A DNA stretch of 64,000 bases from Laburnicola sp. R22_1 (GCA_014281115.1 JACONQ010000007.1:2852001-2916000), one strand, 5' to 3'. Counted from the first letter of the stretch, positions 53,335-64,000 are shown. Notes: generated from the sequence alone by a model not told the origin. Numbers and translations are program-made.

Positions 53335-53626
53335 TGTCAGATAGACAGTCACTGTGAAATCCAGTGGGTAGGTGTGTACGATCATATGGCCCCTTACAGT
53401 GGTAATCAGTGTAAATCACAGTGATTTCACTGTGAAATACACTAAGGAGGCTGGCGCACTACTGTTTTACACTGCCCCTGTACTAGTCTAAATAGTACTA
53501 GTGCGGCTTAGTACTAGATAGTTACTTCTCGAGGTAGCCGAGCTTCTCCGACAGAACACACACAATCAATCAATCAACCCACCACTTTTCCATCTCAACT
53601 CATCAAGAATACCCGTATATTTGACA
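53335..53626 (+). repeat. 3' LTR of element F
   Basis: 292 bp; follows the purine tract; then the ATTAG duplication. Confidence 0.93.
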
Positions 53627-53861
53627 ATTAGCATTAACCTTATACAACTTAGAAAGATAGGTGAAGCTTACTATAATAAGAACAAGTGGCTCTTACACGC
53701 TGTGTGTTAATATAGTAGATACTATTTAGGGAAGACTCTTTGTAATAAGAAGAAGGAGACTCTAACGCGCTTAGTTTAACAGATACTAGCGCTTATACAG
53801 ACCTAGTTTAACGTAATTATTATATACGTTTGCTATAACAACGAAAAGGGTTATGCTAATC

Positions 53862-54013
53862 TGTTAGTGTGGAGTACAATATTACATAATACCACTAACC
53901 TAATGTAGACTAGTTGCTAATTACGATTCTGCTACTTAAGCAGTTTCTCTGTTCAGCTTGTTACAATTAACTTAGTCTCTTATTCCTAATTGCTACCCTA
54001 CTTATCCCTTATA
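53862..54013 (+). repeat. internal LTR (5' LTR of copy G)
   Basis: 152 bp B-family LTR, more RIPed than the outer two (it ends CTTATA instead of CTTACA). It starts inside the integrase of C. Confidence 0.92.
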
Positions 54014-54024
54014 GTTATAAGCCC
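54014..54024 (+). other. damaged primer binding site of copy G
   Basis: GTTATAAGCCC, the B-family site with one G-to-A change. Confidence 0.7.
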
Positions 54025-54122
54025 GGCCTACGCTTAATTCGACTGCAGTTCACACTCTACCTACTTACTACACACGCGCTTTCCATAATAGAGATTAACT
54101 TAACAAGCTCTAGTTTGCCACA

Positions 54123-57100
54123 ATAAGTAACAAAGAGGACAAGCTAATTGTTAAGGAGATAATTATCCTTAACAAGCCAAGCAATTGGTTAAAGTGGATC
54201 TTTCTGCGAAAGAGGACTGTTAAGGCATACAAGATCTGGGACTATTATAACCTAGATTTGATAGTAGATACTATTAAGAAAATCTACAATAAGAAACCTA
54301 AGAAGCGACTACTACGCTTATTTAAAAAGGACAACACACCTAACGAAGCTTTAAGCATTATCCAGGGCGACAATAATATTAAACTAGACAAACTCACGAA
54401 ATCTAAATAAGAGGACTACACCTTCTGGCATAGGTTCTACGCAACAAAGCTAGCAGCCTAGCAGAAGAAGGAGAACGCTCTTAACAACCTAGCACAGGAG
54501 ATTGCAAGGACAATCGCTAGTAGGCATATCCTAGTTATTAAGGATGCTAAAACTCCCTATAAACAACTTATACAACTTAAGAAGATATTCTGTATATTAG
54601 TAGTAGAACGCAAGTATGAGTTGCTCGAGCAGTACAACAAGATTAAGAAGGTTCCATAATAATAGAAGATGGATGCTTAGTATAAGAGCTATATCACTAT
54701 CCTTCGCGACATAATTAAACTAAAACTACCTAAAGTCTAGGATTATTAAGCACAGCAGGACTTTCTTTAAGCAATTAGGGGAATTAATAAGTCCTTTGTC
54801 ACGCACGAAATTTAGGAGATTACGCAAGCTAAGATAAACAGAACCCCATATATAGATCCTATTGCACTAGTAGAGAACTATTAACAGTTTCAACGCACCT
54901 TGAACCCTGTAGCGTCAGTACTTGGAACATACGCCGTTTTAGGACGCCCTAGTCCAAACACTAACAGCAACACCCAGAAACGTACAGTCACGTGCATCTG
55001 CGGGGAACAGCACTTATTTAAATAGTGCTCCTATGTGGTGCCTTCTCTCCAACCTGCTAGATAGAGGCCCGACCCAGTTATCTTAGCCGAGTTTAACAGA
55101 GTTAGGAAACTAGGCAAAGGCAACCCTTTAAGCGCAGCTCTGTTTAGAGCTAAGAAGAAAGCTAGTAAAAAGGCAGCTGCTGCCAACAAGAATAATTTCT
55201 TAATAGACACTGGTCACCCTCTATTAAATGCTCAAAACTTAACAGGAGCAGTTATGCACTGGCAAGGCAGCTAGAACGCAGCTTAGGTTGTTACTTCACT
55301 TAGGACAGCTGCTGTTTAACAGCCTTCACCGCCATTAATTAATAAGTGGATACTAGATTCTGGCTCCAATCTACATGTCACAAACCATCGGCCAAAGACT
55401 TGGGAAAAGATCTAAGATAGACACCCAGATAATATCCTACTAGCCGGCACGCAAGCCCTGCAGATATATAAGTAGGGAAATGTTAAGCTGTTTGTTAATA
55501 CTCCAACTAGCGAACGTCGAGTAACTATAATATGGGTAGCACTTATTCCCACATTCTTTACATTAGTAGTGTCACTCTCACGCTGTTAATCAGTTAGTAT
55601 TAAGTTCGACTCGGGACGTAGCTGTCTCTATCTAAGGAGCGCTTCAATAGACATATTCTGCACACTCAATAAGCAGGGTGGCTATTAGGTTATAAACTCT
55701 AACAAGGCAACACGTCCGAACGCATCAGAGTTGTACACATTCGCGATTTAGTTAAAGTTAGCCAAGCCAAGCCGTATAGAGCGCAAGCCTCTACAAGTCA
55801 CCCCTATAGAAGCTCATTAGATGCTAGCTCATGCAGGACAACGCGCGGTTGAACACCTAGAGCAGGCAGTGGATAGTATCAGGCTTATCACTGGCCCCCA
55901 AGCCCCGCAATGAAGGGAATGTGAAAAGTGCATTAACTCTAAGCTTTCTAAGATTATTAGTCAACGCCCTTAACGCGAGCCTACGATACGCCCCTTTAAA
56001 CGTATCAGCATTAACCTTGTACAACTCAGAAAGACAGGTAAAGCTTGCTATAACAGGGACAAGTGGCTCTTACACGCTGTGTGTTAACATAGCAGATACT
56101 ATTTAGGGAAGACTCTTCGTAATAAGAAGAAGGAGACTCTAACGCGCTTAGTTTAACAGATACTAGCGCTTATACAGACCTAGTTTAACGCGATTATTGT
56201 ATACGTTCGCTGTGACAACAAAAAGGGTTATGCTAATCTCTAGGAGGTCTTTTAAGACCTGGGTATTACAGCTAAGCGACGTGCTGTTAGTGCAGAAGAG
56301 ATAACTAGCCTGCCCAAGAAGGCTAGTAACCTTATTATTACTATAGCAAGAGCTTTGCGGATTGAAGCAAATTTGCCTAAGGAACTAGCTAACAAGTTAT
56401 GCCTAACGGCTATTTACATCCTCAATCAATTGCCAATAGAGGTTCTTAACTAGAAGACGCCCTACGAACATGTACGCAAGGTGAAGCCGTCTCTTGCACA
56501 CATAGACGTTATTAGTGCCAAAGCCCTATTCCATAATACTAAGGTGGCCAAAGGTGACAAGCTCGAGTCAAGGTCAATTACTAGATGGCTAGTTGGATAC
56601 AAAGGAACGAATATCTTCCGTGTATAGGTTCCTGGGGCTGACAGTGTTGTTCGAACACGTGATATTGTCTTCGTACGAGACCAACACTACTCGGCTCTAC
56701 AACTTGAGCCTATGACAGAGGAGATACAACGCGTAGTTAGAGTCCTTAATATCGATTTATCGGACAAGGAGGAAGATCCTGTTATTGAGCAGATCTATTG
56801 TAATATAACACATCGTCAATATACAGTTAAGGATAATATTAAGAATTAAGAAGAAGAGGCTACTAGGCTAGATAATGCCAAAGAGCAGATTTAACAAGAG
56901 GCCTATAAAGGATTACTTACACCCTAAGAGACACTAGTACCTAGCACTTATAATTGTTCTTAACCAAAAGGCTAGAGAGAGATTGCTTCTAGAGATACTG
57001 CGCCAAACCGCTATTAGAATAACGCTCCAAGACGGACAAACCCTAATATTGCTGCAGACAATATCGTTCTAGGGTCCTGTCGTCGGGGAGGTAGTAGAGG

Positions 57101-58874
57101 AGACGATACGCCTAGGGACCATTTTAGTACGCACGCTTCTCTATACTAGTAAACGTTTGCTACGGCAATTGTGCAACTGCCCCCAAATAAAGAGTTAAAG
57201 GTTCACTGTGTTTAACTACCGCCGCCACCAAAGAACTAGACTGAGGTCAAATCCCGCCCTAATGCTAATAAGTAGTTCGCTGCTACAGACAAGGAGATTA
57301 AGAAGCAGCTTCACAAAGGTGTATTTAAGAAGGTGAAAGATAATGTGAAGGAGCACCCAGATGCTAAGACCCTGCCGCTAATGTGGGTTTTCACGTACAA
57401 GTTCGATGCTGATAGCTACTTGACTAGCTACAAAGCTTGACTAGTTGTGAGAGGAGATTTGCAGACGACTTGGGATGATACCTACGCAGCTACCCTCGCG
57501 GCTCGAACGCTCCGCTTCCTTATCGCTATTTTGTGCGCCTTTGGACTCCTTGCCTACTAGTACGACGTTAAGAATGCTTTCCTCAACGCGTACCTGGCCC
57601 AACTCTGTTACGTCTGGACTCCAGATAGGTTCTGAGACAGACTAGGCAATATAATGCGACTACGCCGAGCACTGTATAGGCTTAAGGATGCCCTAGCGCT
57701 GTGGCACAAACACCTAAAGAAGACCCTTGTTAATATGGGCTTCACTTAAGTCAAGGGTATCCCTTTCCTATTTACTAATAGTAAGCTAATACTATTCTAT
57801 TATATAGATAATATTGTTGTCCTTTTCCGCAAAGGCGATTAATAATATTATTAATAGTTTTAACGCAAGTTTACAAAACGATATAAGACATAAAGCTTAG
57901 AAGAACTACGCTAGTTCCTAGGGATACGCATTATTAGAGACTATGCGAAAGGCAAGGTCTGGATAATCCAAGACTCCTATATCGCAAAAGTCTGCCACGA
58001 CCACAATCTCCTTTAGGGCAGCCGACACCCTAAGGTCCCTCTGCGCGAGTCTTATCTCCCCCTAAGTACAGATAAACCTAACGCGGAGCGCACCCGCCTA
58101 TATTAGATCCTAGTTAGATGCCTTAGCTTCATCTTATATTTCACCCGGCCTAACGTGGCAAAAGCGCACTCGATACTTGCCCGCCATCTAAATAATCTAA
58201 GCCAAAAGCATCTTACTGCTATCAAGTCTGTGTGGCAATACTTATACAACTTCCAATTCTAGGCAATTAGAGCAATAACAACAGCACGCTCTAAGAACGC
58301 CAACTACATTAGTTAAATTAACAATAAGGAAGCTAAGGAGTTATTATTCTTTAGTGCCTCTAATGCCGCGTTTGCTAACAATCCTAATACTGCTCAAAGC
58401 TTATTCGCCTATGTGTTTAAGCTCTACAGTATGGTTATTAATTAGAAGGCAAAAATCATAAGATCTGTTACTAAATCAACTACTAAGGCCGAACTATTTG
58501 CCCTGTTAACTGCTGGCACTAAGTTATCCTAGTGGATAAACACCTTTGAAGCTATTGGGTTTAATCCAGAGGTTCGACCTACGTTGTACTGTAATAACCA
58601 GCAAATAGTCTCTATCGCTAACAAGGACAAAGAAAAGCTTAACACAAAGCTTAGACATATCAAAGTACATTAGATATGGATCCGCGAGCAAGTTAAAGCC
58701 AGGAACATTAATGTTACCTGGATGGGAACTGCTAATATGCCCGCTGATGGATTGACAAAGTCTCTCTCTAATAGTAGCAAGCACGAGCGATTCTTGCAGC
58801 AATTGGGAATGACCAATATCCGCTAACAAGTTATTAGTTTAGAGGATAAGTTTGTTACATCTGTCGTTACCTAA
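54123..58874 (+). pseudogene. copy G gag-pol, RIPed, complete in outline
   Basis: B-family polyprotein relic from gag (start ATA, where B has ATG) to the RNase H end (EDKFVTSVVT in B). Integrase, reverse transcriptase and RNase H are recognisable throughout: KCINSKLSKIISQRP, KTRRFLIA-like residues, YYIDNIVVLF (YVDD altered) and ADGLTKSLS. Stops at Trp and Gln codons are very frequent. Where it overlaps B, it has the extra bases that B lacks in the G4 run of gag and the C run before RNase H. The 3' half may derive from C, if C and G recombined. Confidence 0.87.
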
Positions 58875-58973
58875 TAGAGTTCTTCCTAGGGAGGTGCCCT
58901 GGAGGCCCTCTGTTCACTTATTTTGCTTTGTTATACTTTACAGCACTCCGCTACCTTTGTGCTATAGGAGGTG

Positions 58974-59125
58974 TGTTAGTGTGAAGTACAATATCACATA
59001 ATACCACCAACCTAATATAGACTAGTTGCTAATCACGATTCTGCTACTTAAGCAGTTTCTCTGTTTAGCTTGTTACAATTAACTCAGTCTCTCATTCCTA
59101 ATTGCTACCCTACTTATCCCTTACA
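58974..59125 (+). repeat. 3' LTR of the C/G composite
   Basis: 152 bp, preceded by purine run AGGAGGTG and followed by the TCTTG duplication that pairs with 45698-45702. Confidence 0.93.
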
Positions 59126-62100
59126 TCTTGATACCAGAGTAGTAGTAAGGTCTTTAGGCTGTATAGAGCTCAACGTAGTCTCTATAGATAGTTAGGGTTA
59201 GAGTATCCTTCTAGTAAGTGACAATAGACTAGTGTCACGAGCTGAGCGTTTATAAATGTGTTAACAGCATTATATTAACGGATTTCTATGTTAAAGTAGG
59301 CAGCTATAGCGACTAGAGCTTGGAATATTCGAACCGCTAGAGTAGCTGCGTAGGTATCCTCGGTAGTCGCCTGTAGATCGCCTCGTACGCAGATACGGGC
59401 CTTGTATTTCGTAAGGTAGCTTTAATCATCAAGCTTGTACTTAAAGACCCACATTAATAGGAGGACCTCTTAGTCTTGCGGGTTAAACTCCTGCCAGGTA
59501 ATCCTCTCATACATGCCTTTTTGCTTCATATTGCTAATTTCTTGTTTCATAGCCTAGAGGAAGCCTTCCCTGTATAAAGATGGCATTTTCATCACATCTC
59601 TATAGAGACGCGGCTTAGGAGGTAGCTCGGTATAGTGAAATCGTGTTTTTAATGCTATAGCTAAGGCTGCTATATATGCAAACTAGTATGTGTTAATAAA
59701 GAAGCTACTACTCTTCTAAGATAGCTTTCTAGATCTTGTTAGCCCTTTAGGTAGTATATAAGACTAACGAAGGTTGCTATTAATTAGTTCTTAATTCTCT
59801 GCTTAGTTCGAGTCTGTTTATAAGACAGAATCTAATGTTTTACGTTTGCGCTTCTTTAAAAATATGGATAGCGGCAGTGAGCTAGTTAGTGTAGCTAATA
59901 GTAAGTATGGTGAGTTATTATGAGGTGAGTCCTATAAGCTGCTGTGAACCTTAGTAGTCTCTGTTTAACTTAGTGTTGGAAGCTGCTAATAGTAACTTCT
60001 TATCTAGTGTTAGGTTGTTGTTACTCTTTGCATCAATTGGCTTTTCTCTATAATAGTAGCAGTCTGGCTAGACTAGTCTAGATCTAACATAAGCTCGTCT
60101 TTAGATAAATCTTCTATAGAGCTGTCTTGGCTGCGTATTAAAGGTAGTTAATACTTGTGGGCGAATTGCTCTAGCTTAGAGCCTTGTAGGAACAGATCTG
60201 CTTCATCGTGTGGTTAATAGAAGAGGTCTTCTTAGAAGGTAACGTCTCTTATACAAATAACTTTGCCTCTATAAGCTTAGCTTCTCACCTTAGGCATCCA
60301 GATTCGGTAGATGTTTAACGAGTTGTAGCCAACTAGGTATCCTACTAAAGCTTAAGAACTAAGCTTGTCTATTTATAGTATCTGCTTGCGCAGTGTATAT
60401 GCTTGGCAGCTATAGACGTATAGGTAAGTAATTAACAGTTTCTTGCCGTAGGCAATTTCAAATGGTGTTTTCCAGCCTAGTAATCGCGTAGGTGTACGAT
60501 TGAGCAGGTATGCTACTGTAGAGTAGATCTCAGAGCCAAGTGCTAGAGGTAGGTTTAAGGTAATCCTCATTAAACAACTTCTCTTAATAAGACTCCTGCC
60601 TAAGCGCTCTACTAAGCCGTTCTGCTCTTTAGTGTGTGGAGCTCTAATCTGTAGCTTAATACCTTCTCTCTAACAGTAGTCTCTAGTAGAGTTATCTGCC
60701 AGGCTATATCCTCGCTTATTATTAGCAATAAGAAAGGTGACAGTTGTATTAAATTCTTGTTTAATTATTCGATCTAGACGTCTAATAATAGATAGTAGCG
60801 TAGGCTTGTCTCGTCTAGATATCGTGTAGACGAAATAGAACTTCGAGAATAGGTTAAACCCATAGAAGACATATCGATCACCATTATAGGCTCTTATATT
60901 AAGCTTAATTAAGTTAATAGCGATAGTTTTAAAGGCTCAGGTTGCCCCTATCTTATAGCCTATTTAACGCGAGATAATATAATATGCTTTGCTTTGTAGG
61001 CATTCTTCGCAGTTAACTGTTTAAGAAGTAGTTCTAGTAGCTAGCTATATGCCTATCACGTGACTTAACAGTTGGTCGATCGCATTATTACTTAGATGTC
61101 CCATAAGGACATAGAGCTAGAACTTGCTCAGAGATCTTAATTTAGGCAGTAGGGCTAAGTACTATGGCCAACATTAATAGGTAGCGAATGTTTAAAGCTG
61201 AGTAGATTAGGTAGATGGAGGATTAGTTTAATAGACTACTAGCCAGTAACCACCTAGCCTAGTAAGGCTAGCGATGTCTTTAACTCGTAACCCTAATAAG
61301 TTGAACCAATATAGAGTGTTTCTGCCTAAGTCAAAATAGACGTGTGACAATAATAGTTAGGCTAGAGAGACTAGGCTTATAAAGAAGCTTGGTATTAAGG
61401 TGACGCGCTTAAGCTTTGTCTTTCTCTGTCCTTAAGGCGTTAATAGGAGTATCTTAACTTCTCCCCATGCCTAAATAGCCATCTCTGTGCCTCCTACGAG
61501 GACAACATTGTCTAGCGATGCAGGAGCCTTCTATTAGAACTTAGTAGGATTATTGCAGATATAGATATTAGTGGCTAGATCTAGCGTCTATAAGTAGAGG
61601 AGTAGGAAGTGTTGTAGCGTTAGCCCGTTATTAAATACTAATAAGTAGACAGCGTAGGCTTTATAGGGAAGGTTAGCTGCAGGTACATTACCTGCGTCAA
61701 TTTCTATTAAATTAGGTTCTAACCTGTAGCTCCCTTAAACCCTACGCTTCTTATAGCGCTAATTCTTTTTCCAAATCTTGTTTAGTATGCCTTTTGTATC
61801 CTTGGCTTCGTATTCAACTATCTTCTTAGCTTTTTTAGGGTTTTTAACAAATCCTCCTCTGCGCTGTAAGGTGTCGATGTACGGACACTGTCCCCAATAG
61901 TGTAGATCCCCACAGAGACATGGCTTTGATGGCTTTGATAGCTTGTCCTAATAAGGTCTCTTTCTATTGTTTTGTCTATATGGAGACTCCTCTTGATTCA
62001 ATGTAGCTGCAAATGCTTCGCCTTGGATAGTTGATTTTGTTGCGGTCGTACGATAGTAGCGCAGGTATCCTGCTAGTAGTTCAGGTAGTGTTGGCTGGAT

Positions 62101-62538
62101 AGAGTCGCTATCTAAGGCAGTTAAGATAGTTTCTGCGTTGAATACTGTGATGGCGATAGTAGCAGCGTAGCCAGGGTCGATCTGCCTGATAGCTCGAATA
62201 AGGTCCTTGTGAGGTTGGTAGCTATGCGTCTCTGGTAGCTTGAGTTATTTGGCCCTATTATAGGCAGCAAGAAAGGTGCTACACTACTCCTCTAGATTCT
62301 CTCTATAAGCATGCAGTACTTTGGCAGTGTTGTAGGCTTTTTGGACCTAATATTCTTGATTAGCTGTTGTAGGGCTGTAGAGCTCCTGTAGCATCTTGAG
62401 CTAATTGTGGAGGGACTTTTGGTCCTTGATTTGATAGACTAGGTCCTGAGTAATAGTGTTAGCTACGTGCGCTTCAATTTGGCCAATCTTATCTATAACG
62501 GTAGTGGGTAAGTTTGGAGTTGCTGCCTACAGATCTAC
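59126..62538 (-). pseudogene. element D gag, protease, integrase and reverse transcriptase start
   Basis: Minus-strand relic. Gag lies at about 62538-61770 and includes a zinc knuckle CLCGDLHYWGQC and PSKPCLCGD. The protease region near 61560 is damaged (LDLATNIYICNNP). Integrase spans about 61000-60370, with an open piece at 60570-60373 (ALGSEIYSTVAYLLNRTP). Reverse transcriptase starts near 59460 with KARICVRGDLQATT, EDTYAATLAVRIFQ and IRQYNAVNTFINAQL. Many TAG/TAA stops. The frame meets the 3' part at 45702 exactly across element C. Confidence 0.82.
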
Positions 62539-62677
62539 TGTTGCCTGTACTAGTTTATTGCTGCCTACACTTGTTTACTGCTGCCTAGATTGCCTATTAG
62601 TATATATCCTAGGTACTACTTATATTTAATACAACAAGTGTTGCCTCGACGTTTGCCTTTCAGCTATAACTGCTACA
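62539..62677 (+). repeat. 5' LTR of element E (left end uncertain)
   Basis: Ends CTGCTACA before the primer site. Contains TATATATCC near 62600 and several TGCTGCCTA repeats at 62521-62590. The left end could be up to 40 bp off. Confidence 0.4.
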
Positions 62678-62688
62678 GTTATGAGCCC
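62678..62688 (+). other. primer binding site of element E
   Basis: GTTATGAGCCC, same as in A, B and C. Confidence 0.75.
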
Positions 62689-62773
62689 GGATTGCGACGG
62701 GGCCTTACTCACCTAAGCAATTACCCTACTAAGGACACCACAGTCTTACTGTAGGAGCAACCCTACAAGCACG

Positions 62774-64000
62774 ATAACAACCGAGTTGGATCTAGTCGTC
62801 ACTCGAGTGACAATTGTCCTTAGTTAATTAGAAGATTGGCACAAATGGCTGTTCATCCGCAAGGATACAGCGCAAAAGAACTAACTCTAGAAATACGTTG
62901 ATCCAGATGTTGCAGCAAACAAGCTACCGCAGCTTGAGGAGCTGATGGAGCCTCAGCTTAGCGACTACGACAGCACGGCTACTACGTACGCCAGCCTAAA
63001 TACCGAGCAGCGAGCCGATTACCGCTGGGCGTACGAGAGATGGGAAAAGAAGGATCTAGAGTATAAGCGTCAGCTGAAGGCTCTAGCAGAATTCAACTCT
63101 GAGATCAGTAAGACGATAGCAGCACACCATATATACCTGATTGAGGACAAGGGTACGCCGCACGAACGACTTACAACCCTCAAGAAACATCTTGCACCAT
63201 TAGACGCGACACGTCGCCGCGATTTAATAACAAAGTATAAGGATCTCCAGACACCACTAAAGGGCAGGAAGGTTAAAGAGTGGCTTTGACGTTGGGTTGA
63301 GGTCACTAACTAGTGCAAGGCTATTAGGCTGGCAGAGACAGAGAATTCTCGCGCGCAGGAAGACTTCCTAGTCGCCTGCAAGGTACTTGACCCAGAATAC
63401 AGAATAGCAGGTCTGCGAGACCTAATCTAGAAGGAGAGGCTTAGTGAAACAGTCCTATTAGTGGAGGACTACGTCGCTGAGTTCTCAGCGTACTTAAAGC
63501 GCACACGCCTAATTAGTACGGGCTTTAGTGCACATATGGCAGAGCTAGAAATAGCTAAGCTAATAAAAACACTACAAAGCAAACCTTTACAGAGCGGTGT
63601 ATGCCTCTGTGGCAATAAACACTCTTGGTCTAAGTGCTAGGTGATGAATCTAGATGCTCCTTCCTAACCCTAAGGATACAACAACAAAGAGGGTAGCAAG
63701 AAGGTGGCAGCAGCTTTTGCTAAGAATCGAAGCTTAAAGACAAGGGTAGAGAAGGCTATAAAGGACTAGAAGGCAACTCAATTAAGCTCTGAGTCTGCAG
63801 TTACTATTAACAATAGAAAGCCTTCCTCGAACCCATCCATCTACACCGCGCGATATATGGAATCCAATGCCATTATAGTTAACAAGCGCGGCGAGCGCGA
63901 TAAGAAGCTGTTGTTTGACAACAGCGTCAAACCCGCTAAGGAGCTAGTAGCTCTATCTACACTTAACGACGTTAGCAGCTACAACTTATTAAGCAACCAA
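62774..64000 (+). pseudogene. element E gag, RIPed, partial
   Basis: Probably began ATG, now ATA, before TTELDLVVTRVTIVL; compare TTELDGLVTRTTVIL in element A. The clear open part is 62945-63289 (MEPQLSDYDSTATTYASL onward), followed by TGA and TAG stops. A zinc knuckle CLCGNKHSWSKC lies at about 63602. Damage is of the RIP type (KD*KATQ, WLF retained nearby). The pol part lies beyond the window. The gag has the same N-terminal WLFIRKDTAQ motif as A and B. Confidence 0.8.

Larger units (their letters stand above)
48147..53626 (+). mobile_element. Ty1/copia retrotransposon F, full length, RIPed
   Basis: 5480 bp with 292-bp LTRs and an ATTAG target duplication (48142-48146, 53627-53631). A purine run AAGCTGAGGGGGTG precedes the 3' LTR. 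By eye the LTRs differ at only two sites, both G in the 3' LTR and A in the 5' LTR, in a TG-to-TA context. It lies in the integrase region of C. The sequence after the 5' LTR is not the initiator-tRNA site seen in the other elements. Confidence 0.93.
45964..53861 (+). pseudogene. element C gag to integrase, interrupted and RIPed
   Basis: The C relic covers 45964-47291, 47584-48146 and 53627-53861, homologous to B gag and pol up to the integrase. The start codon is ATA, where B has ATG (SNKED follows). Many TAG and TAA stops replace Trp and Gln codons. The zinc knuckle CICGEQHLFKQC is preserved at about 46848. Frames resume across both insertions: ILLAST before the solo LTR, and PFKRI then INLIQLRK across F. 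The C part ends at CYNNEKGYANL, where the G LTR begins. Not functional. Confidence 0.87.
45703..59125 (+). mobile_element. Ty1/copia element C/G composite, B family, RIPed
   Basis: A plus-strand unit flanked by TCTTG duplications (45698-45702, 59126-59130), with B-family LTRs at 45703-45854 and 58974-59125 and a third LTR at 53862-54013. Order: LTR, gag to integrase (C), LTR, gag to RNase H (G or a G/C chimera), LTR. Within the C part lie a solo LTR (47292-47583) and element F (48147-53626). It is heavily RIP-mutated compared with B, including loss of both gag start codons (ATG to ATA). Confidence 0.88.
43963..62538 (-). mobile_element. Ty1/copia retrotransposon D, minus strand, split by C
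   Basis: D occupies 43963-45702 and 59126 to about 62538, with element C between. Its 3' LTR is 43963-44131. On the minus strand the order is gag, protease region, integrase, reverse transcriptase and RNase H. The reverse transcriptase frame continues across C if one TCTTG duplication is counted once (LLWYQ then ELIKTLTKLGLHEV). The 5' LTR is missing because element E lies there. Heavy W/Q-to-stop damage indicates RIP. Its LTR family is also present as a solo LTR at 28631-28799. Confidence 0.85.
39499..64000 (+). mobile_element. hAT transposon 2, host of a nested transposon cluster
   Basis: The 5' end is placed at CAGAGTTGCCATCAATCAAT (39499), with a candidate 8-bp target TATATGTG just before it (39491-39498). 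The end resembles the reversed 3' end of hAT 1. The element carries its own 5' region (39499-39757, 41858-43962) and is interrupted by a pogo element and copia D with its internal insertions. The 3' half of hAT 2 is not in the window, so the right limit is unknown; 64000 is only the window edge. Confidence 0.6.
62539..64000 (+). mobile_element. Ty1/copia retrotransposon E, 3' part beyond window
   Basis: A plus-strand copia element. The LTR end is placed at 62677 (GCTACA), followed by the primer binding site and gag. The LTR start is uncertain; a candidate TGTTGCCTG lies at 62539. It replaces the 5' end of D. The gag relates to that of element A. Confidence 0.75.

Noticed and set aside
58524..58829. 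Minus-strand frame of 101 codons shared with 6491-6796
   Set aside because: Both are antisense shadows of the same RNase H region in G and B; the sharing reflects the repeat, not a gene.

Overview
The window is filamentous ascomycete (Pezizomycotina) DNA. The genes have short GT..AG introns of 48 to 77 bp, and the transposons carry the C-to-T-at-CpA damage typical of repeat-induced point mutation (RIP). The gene content fits a Dothideomycete, but that placement is an inference. No rRNA gene, confident tRNA gene, CRISPR array, bacterial operon or viral gene was seen.

Layout. 1-5354: a Ty1/copia element (A, minus strand, cut by the window edge) lies inside a hAT transposon. 6040-14093: a host gene for a coiled-coil protein of about 911 residues is split by a 5264-bp copia element (B, 6195-11458) with apparently identical 152-bp LTRs and a GTTTC target duplication. 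14615-15817: family 17 glycosyltransferase. 16497-18022: dead Tc1-like transposon. 18270-18611: relic of a polyketide synthase methyltransferase domain. 18833-19761: secreted CE1-type esterase. 19762-30396: gene-poor stretch with small or hypothetical genes, gene relics, a solo LTR and short repeats. 30397-37386: host island with a large AT-hook protein, an FHA-kinase, a nuclear-type basic protein and a membrane zinc-finger protein. 39249-39498: the 3' end of a host gene cut off by a transposon.

39499-64000 is one nest of transposons that runs off the window. A hAT element carries a pogo/Fot1 element and a copia element (D, minus strand). D carries copia element C, which belongs to B's family. 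C carries a solo LTR, a full copia element of another family (F) and a second B-family copy (G). A further copia element (E) replaces the 5' end of D. Target duplications and reading frames that resume across insertions support this order. The C/G unit has three LTRs and only one 3' half, which suggests internal homologous recombination.

The genes do not form one pathway. The window looks like a transposon-rich compartment with small islands of host genes. B is unmutated while its relatives C and G are heavily RIPed, so B probably arrived later. Several reading-frame breaks are single-base changes in homopolymers, so some may be assembly errors. I found no convincing new molecular system. The best leads are the transposon-split coiled-coil gene, the FHA-kinase with an altered DFG motif, the PKS relic, the foldback and tRNA-like small repeats, and the unusual gag zinc knuckle shared by four copia lineages.
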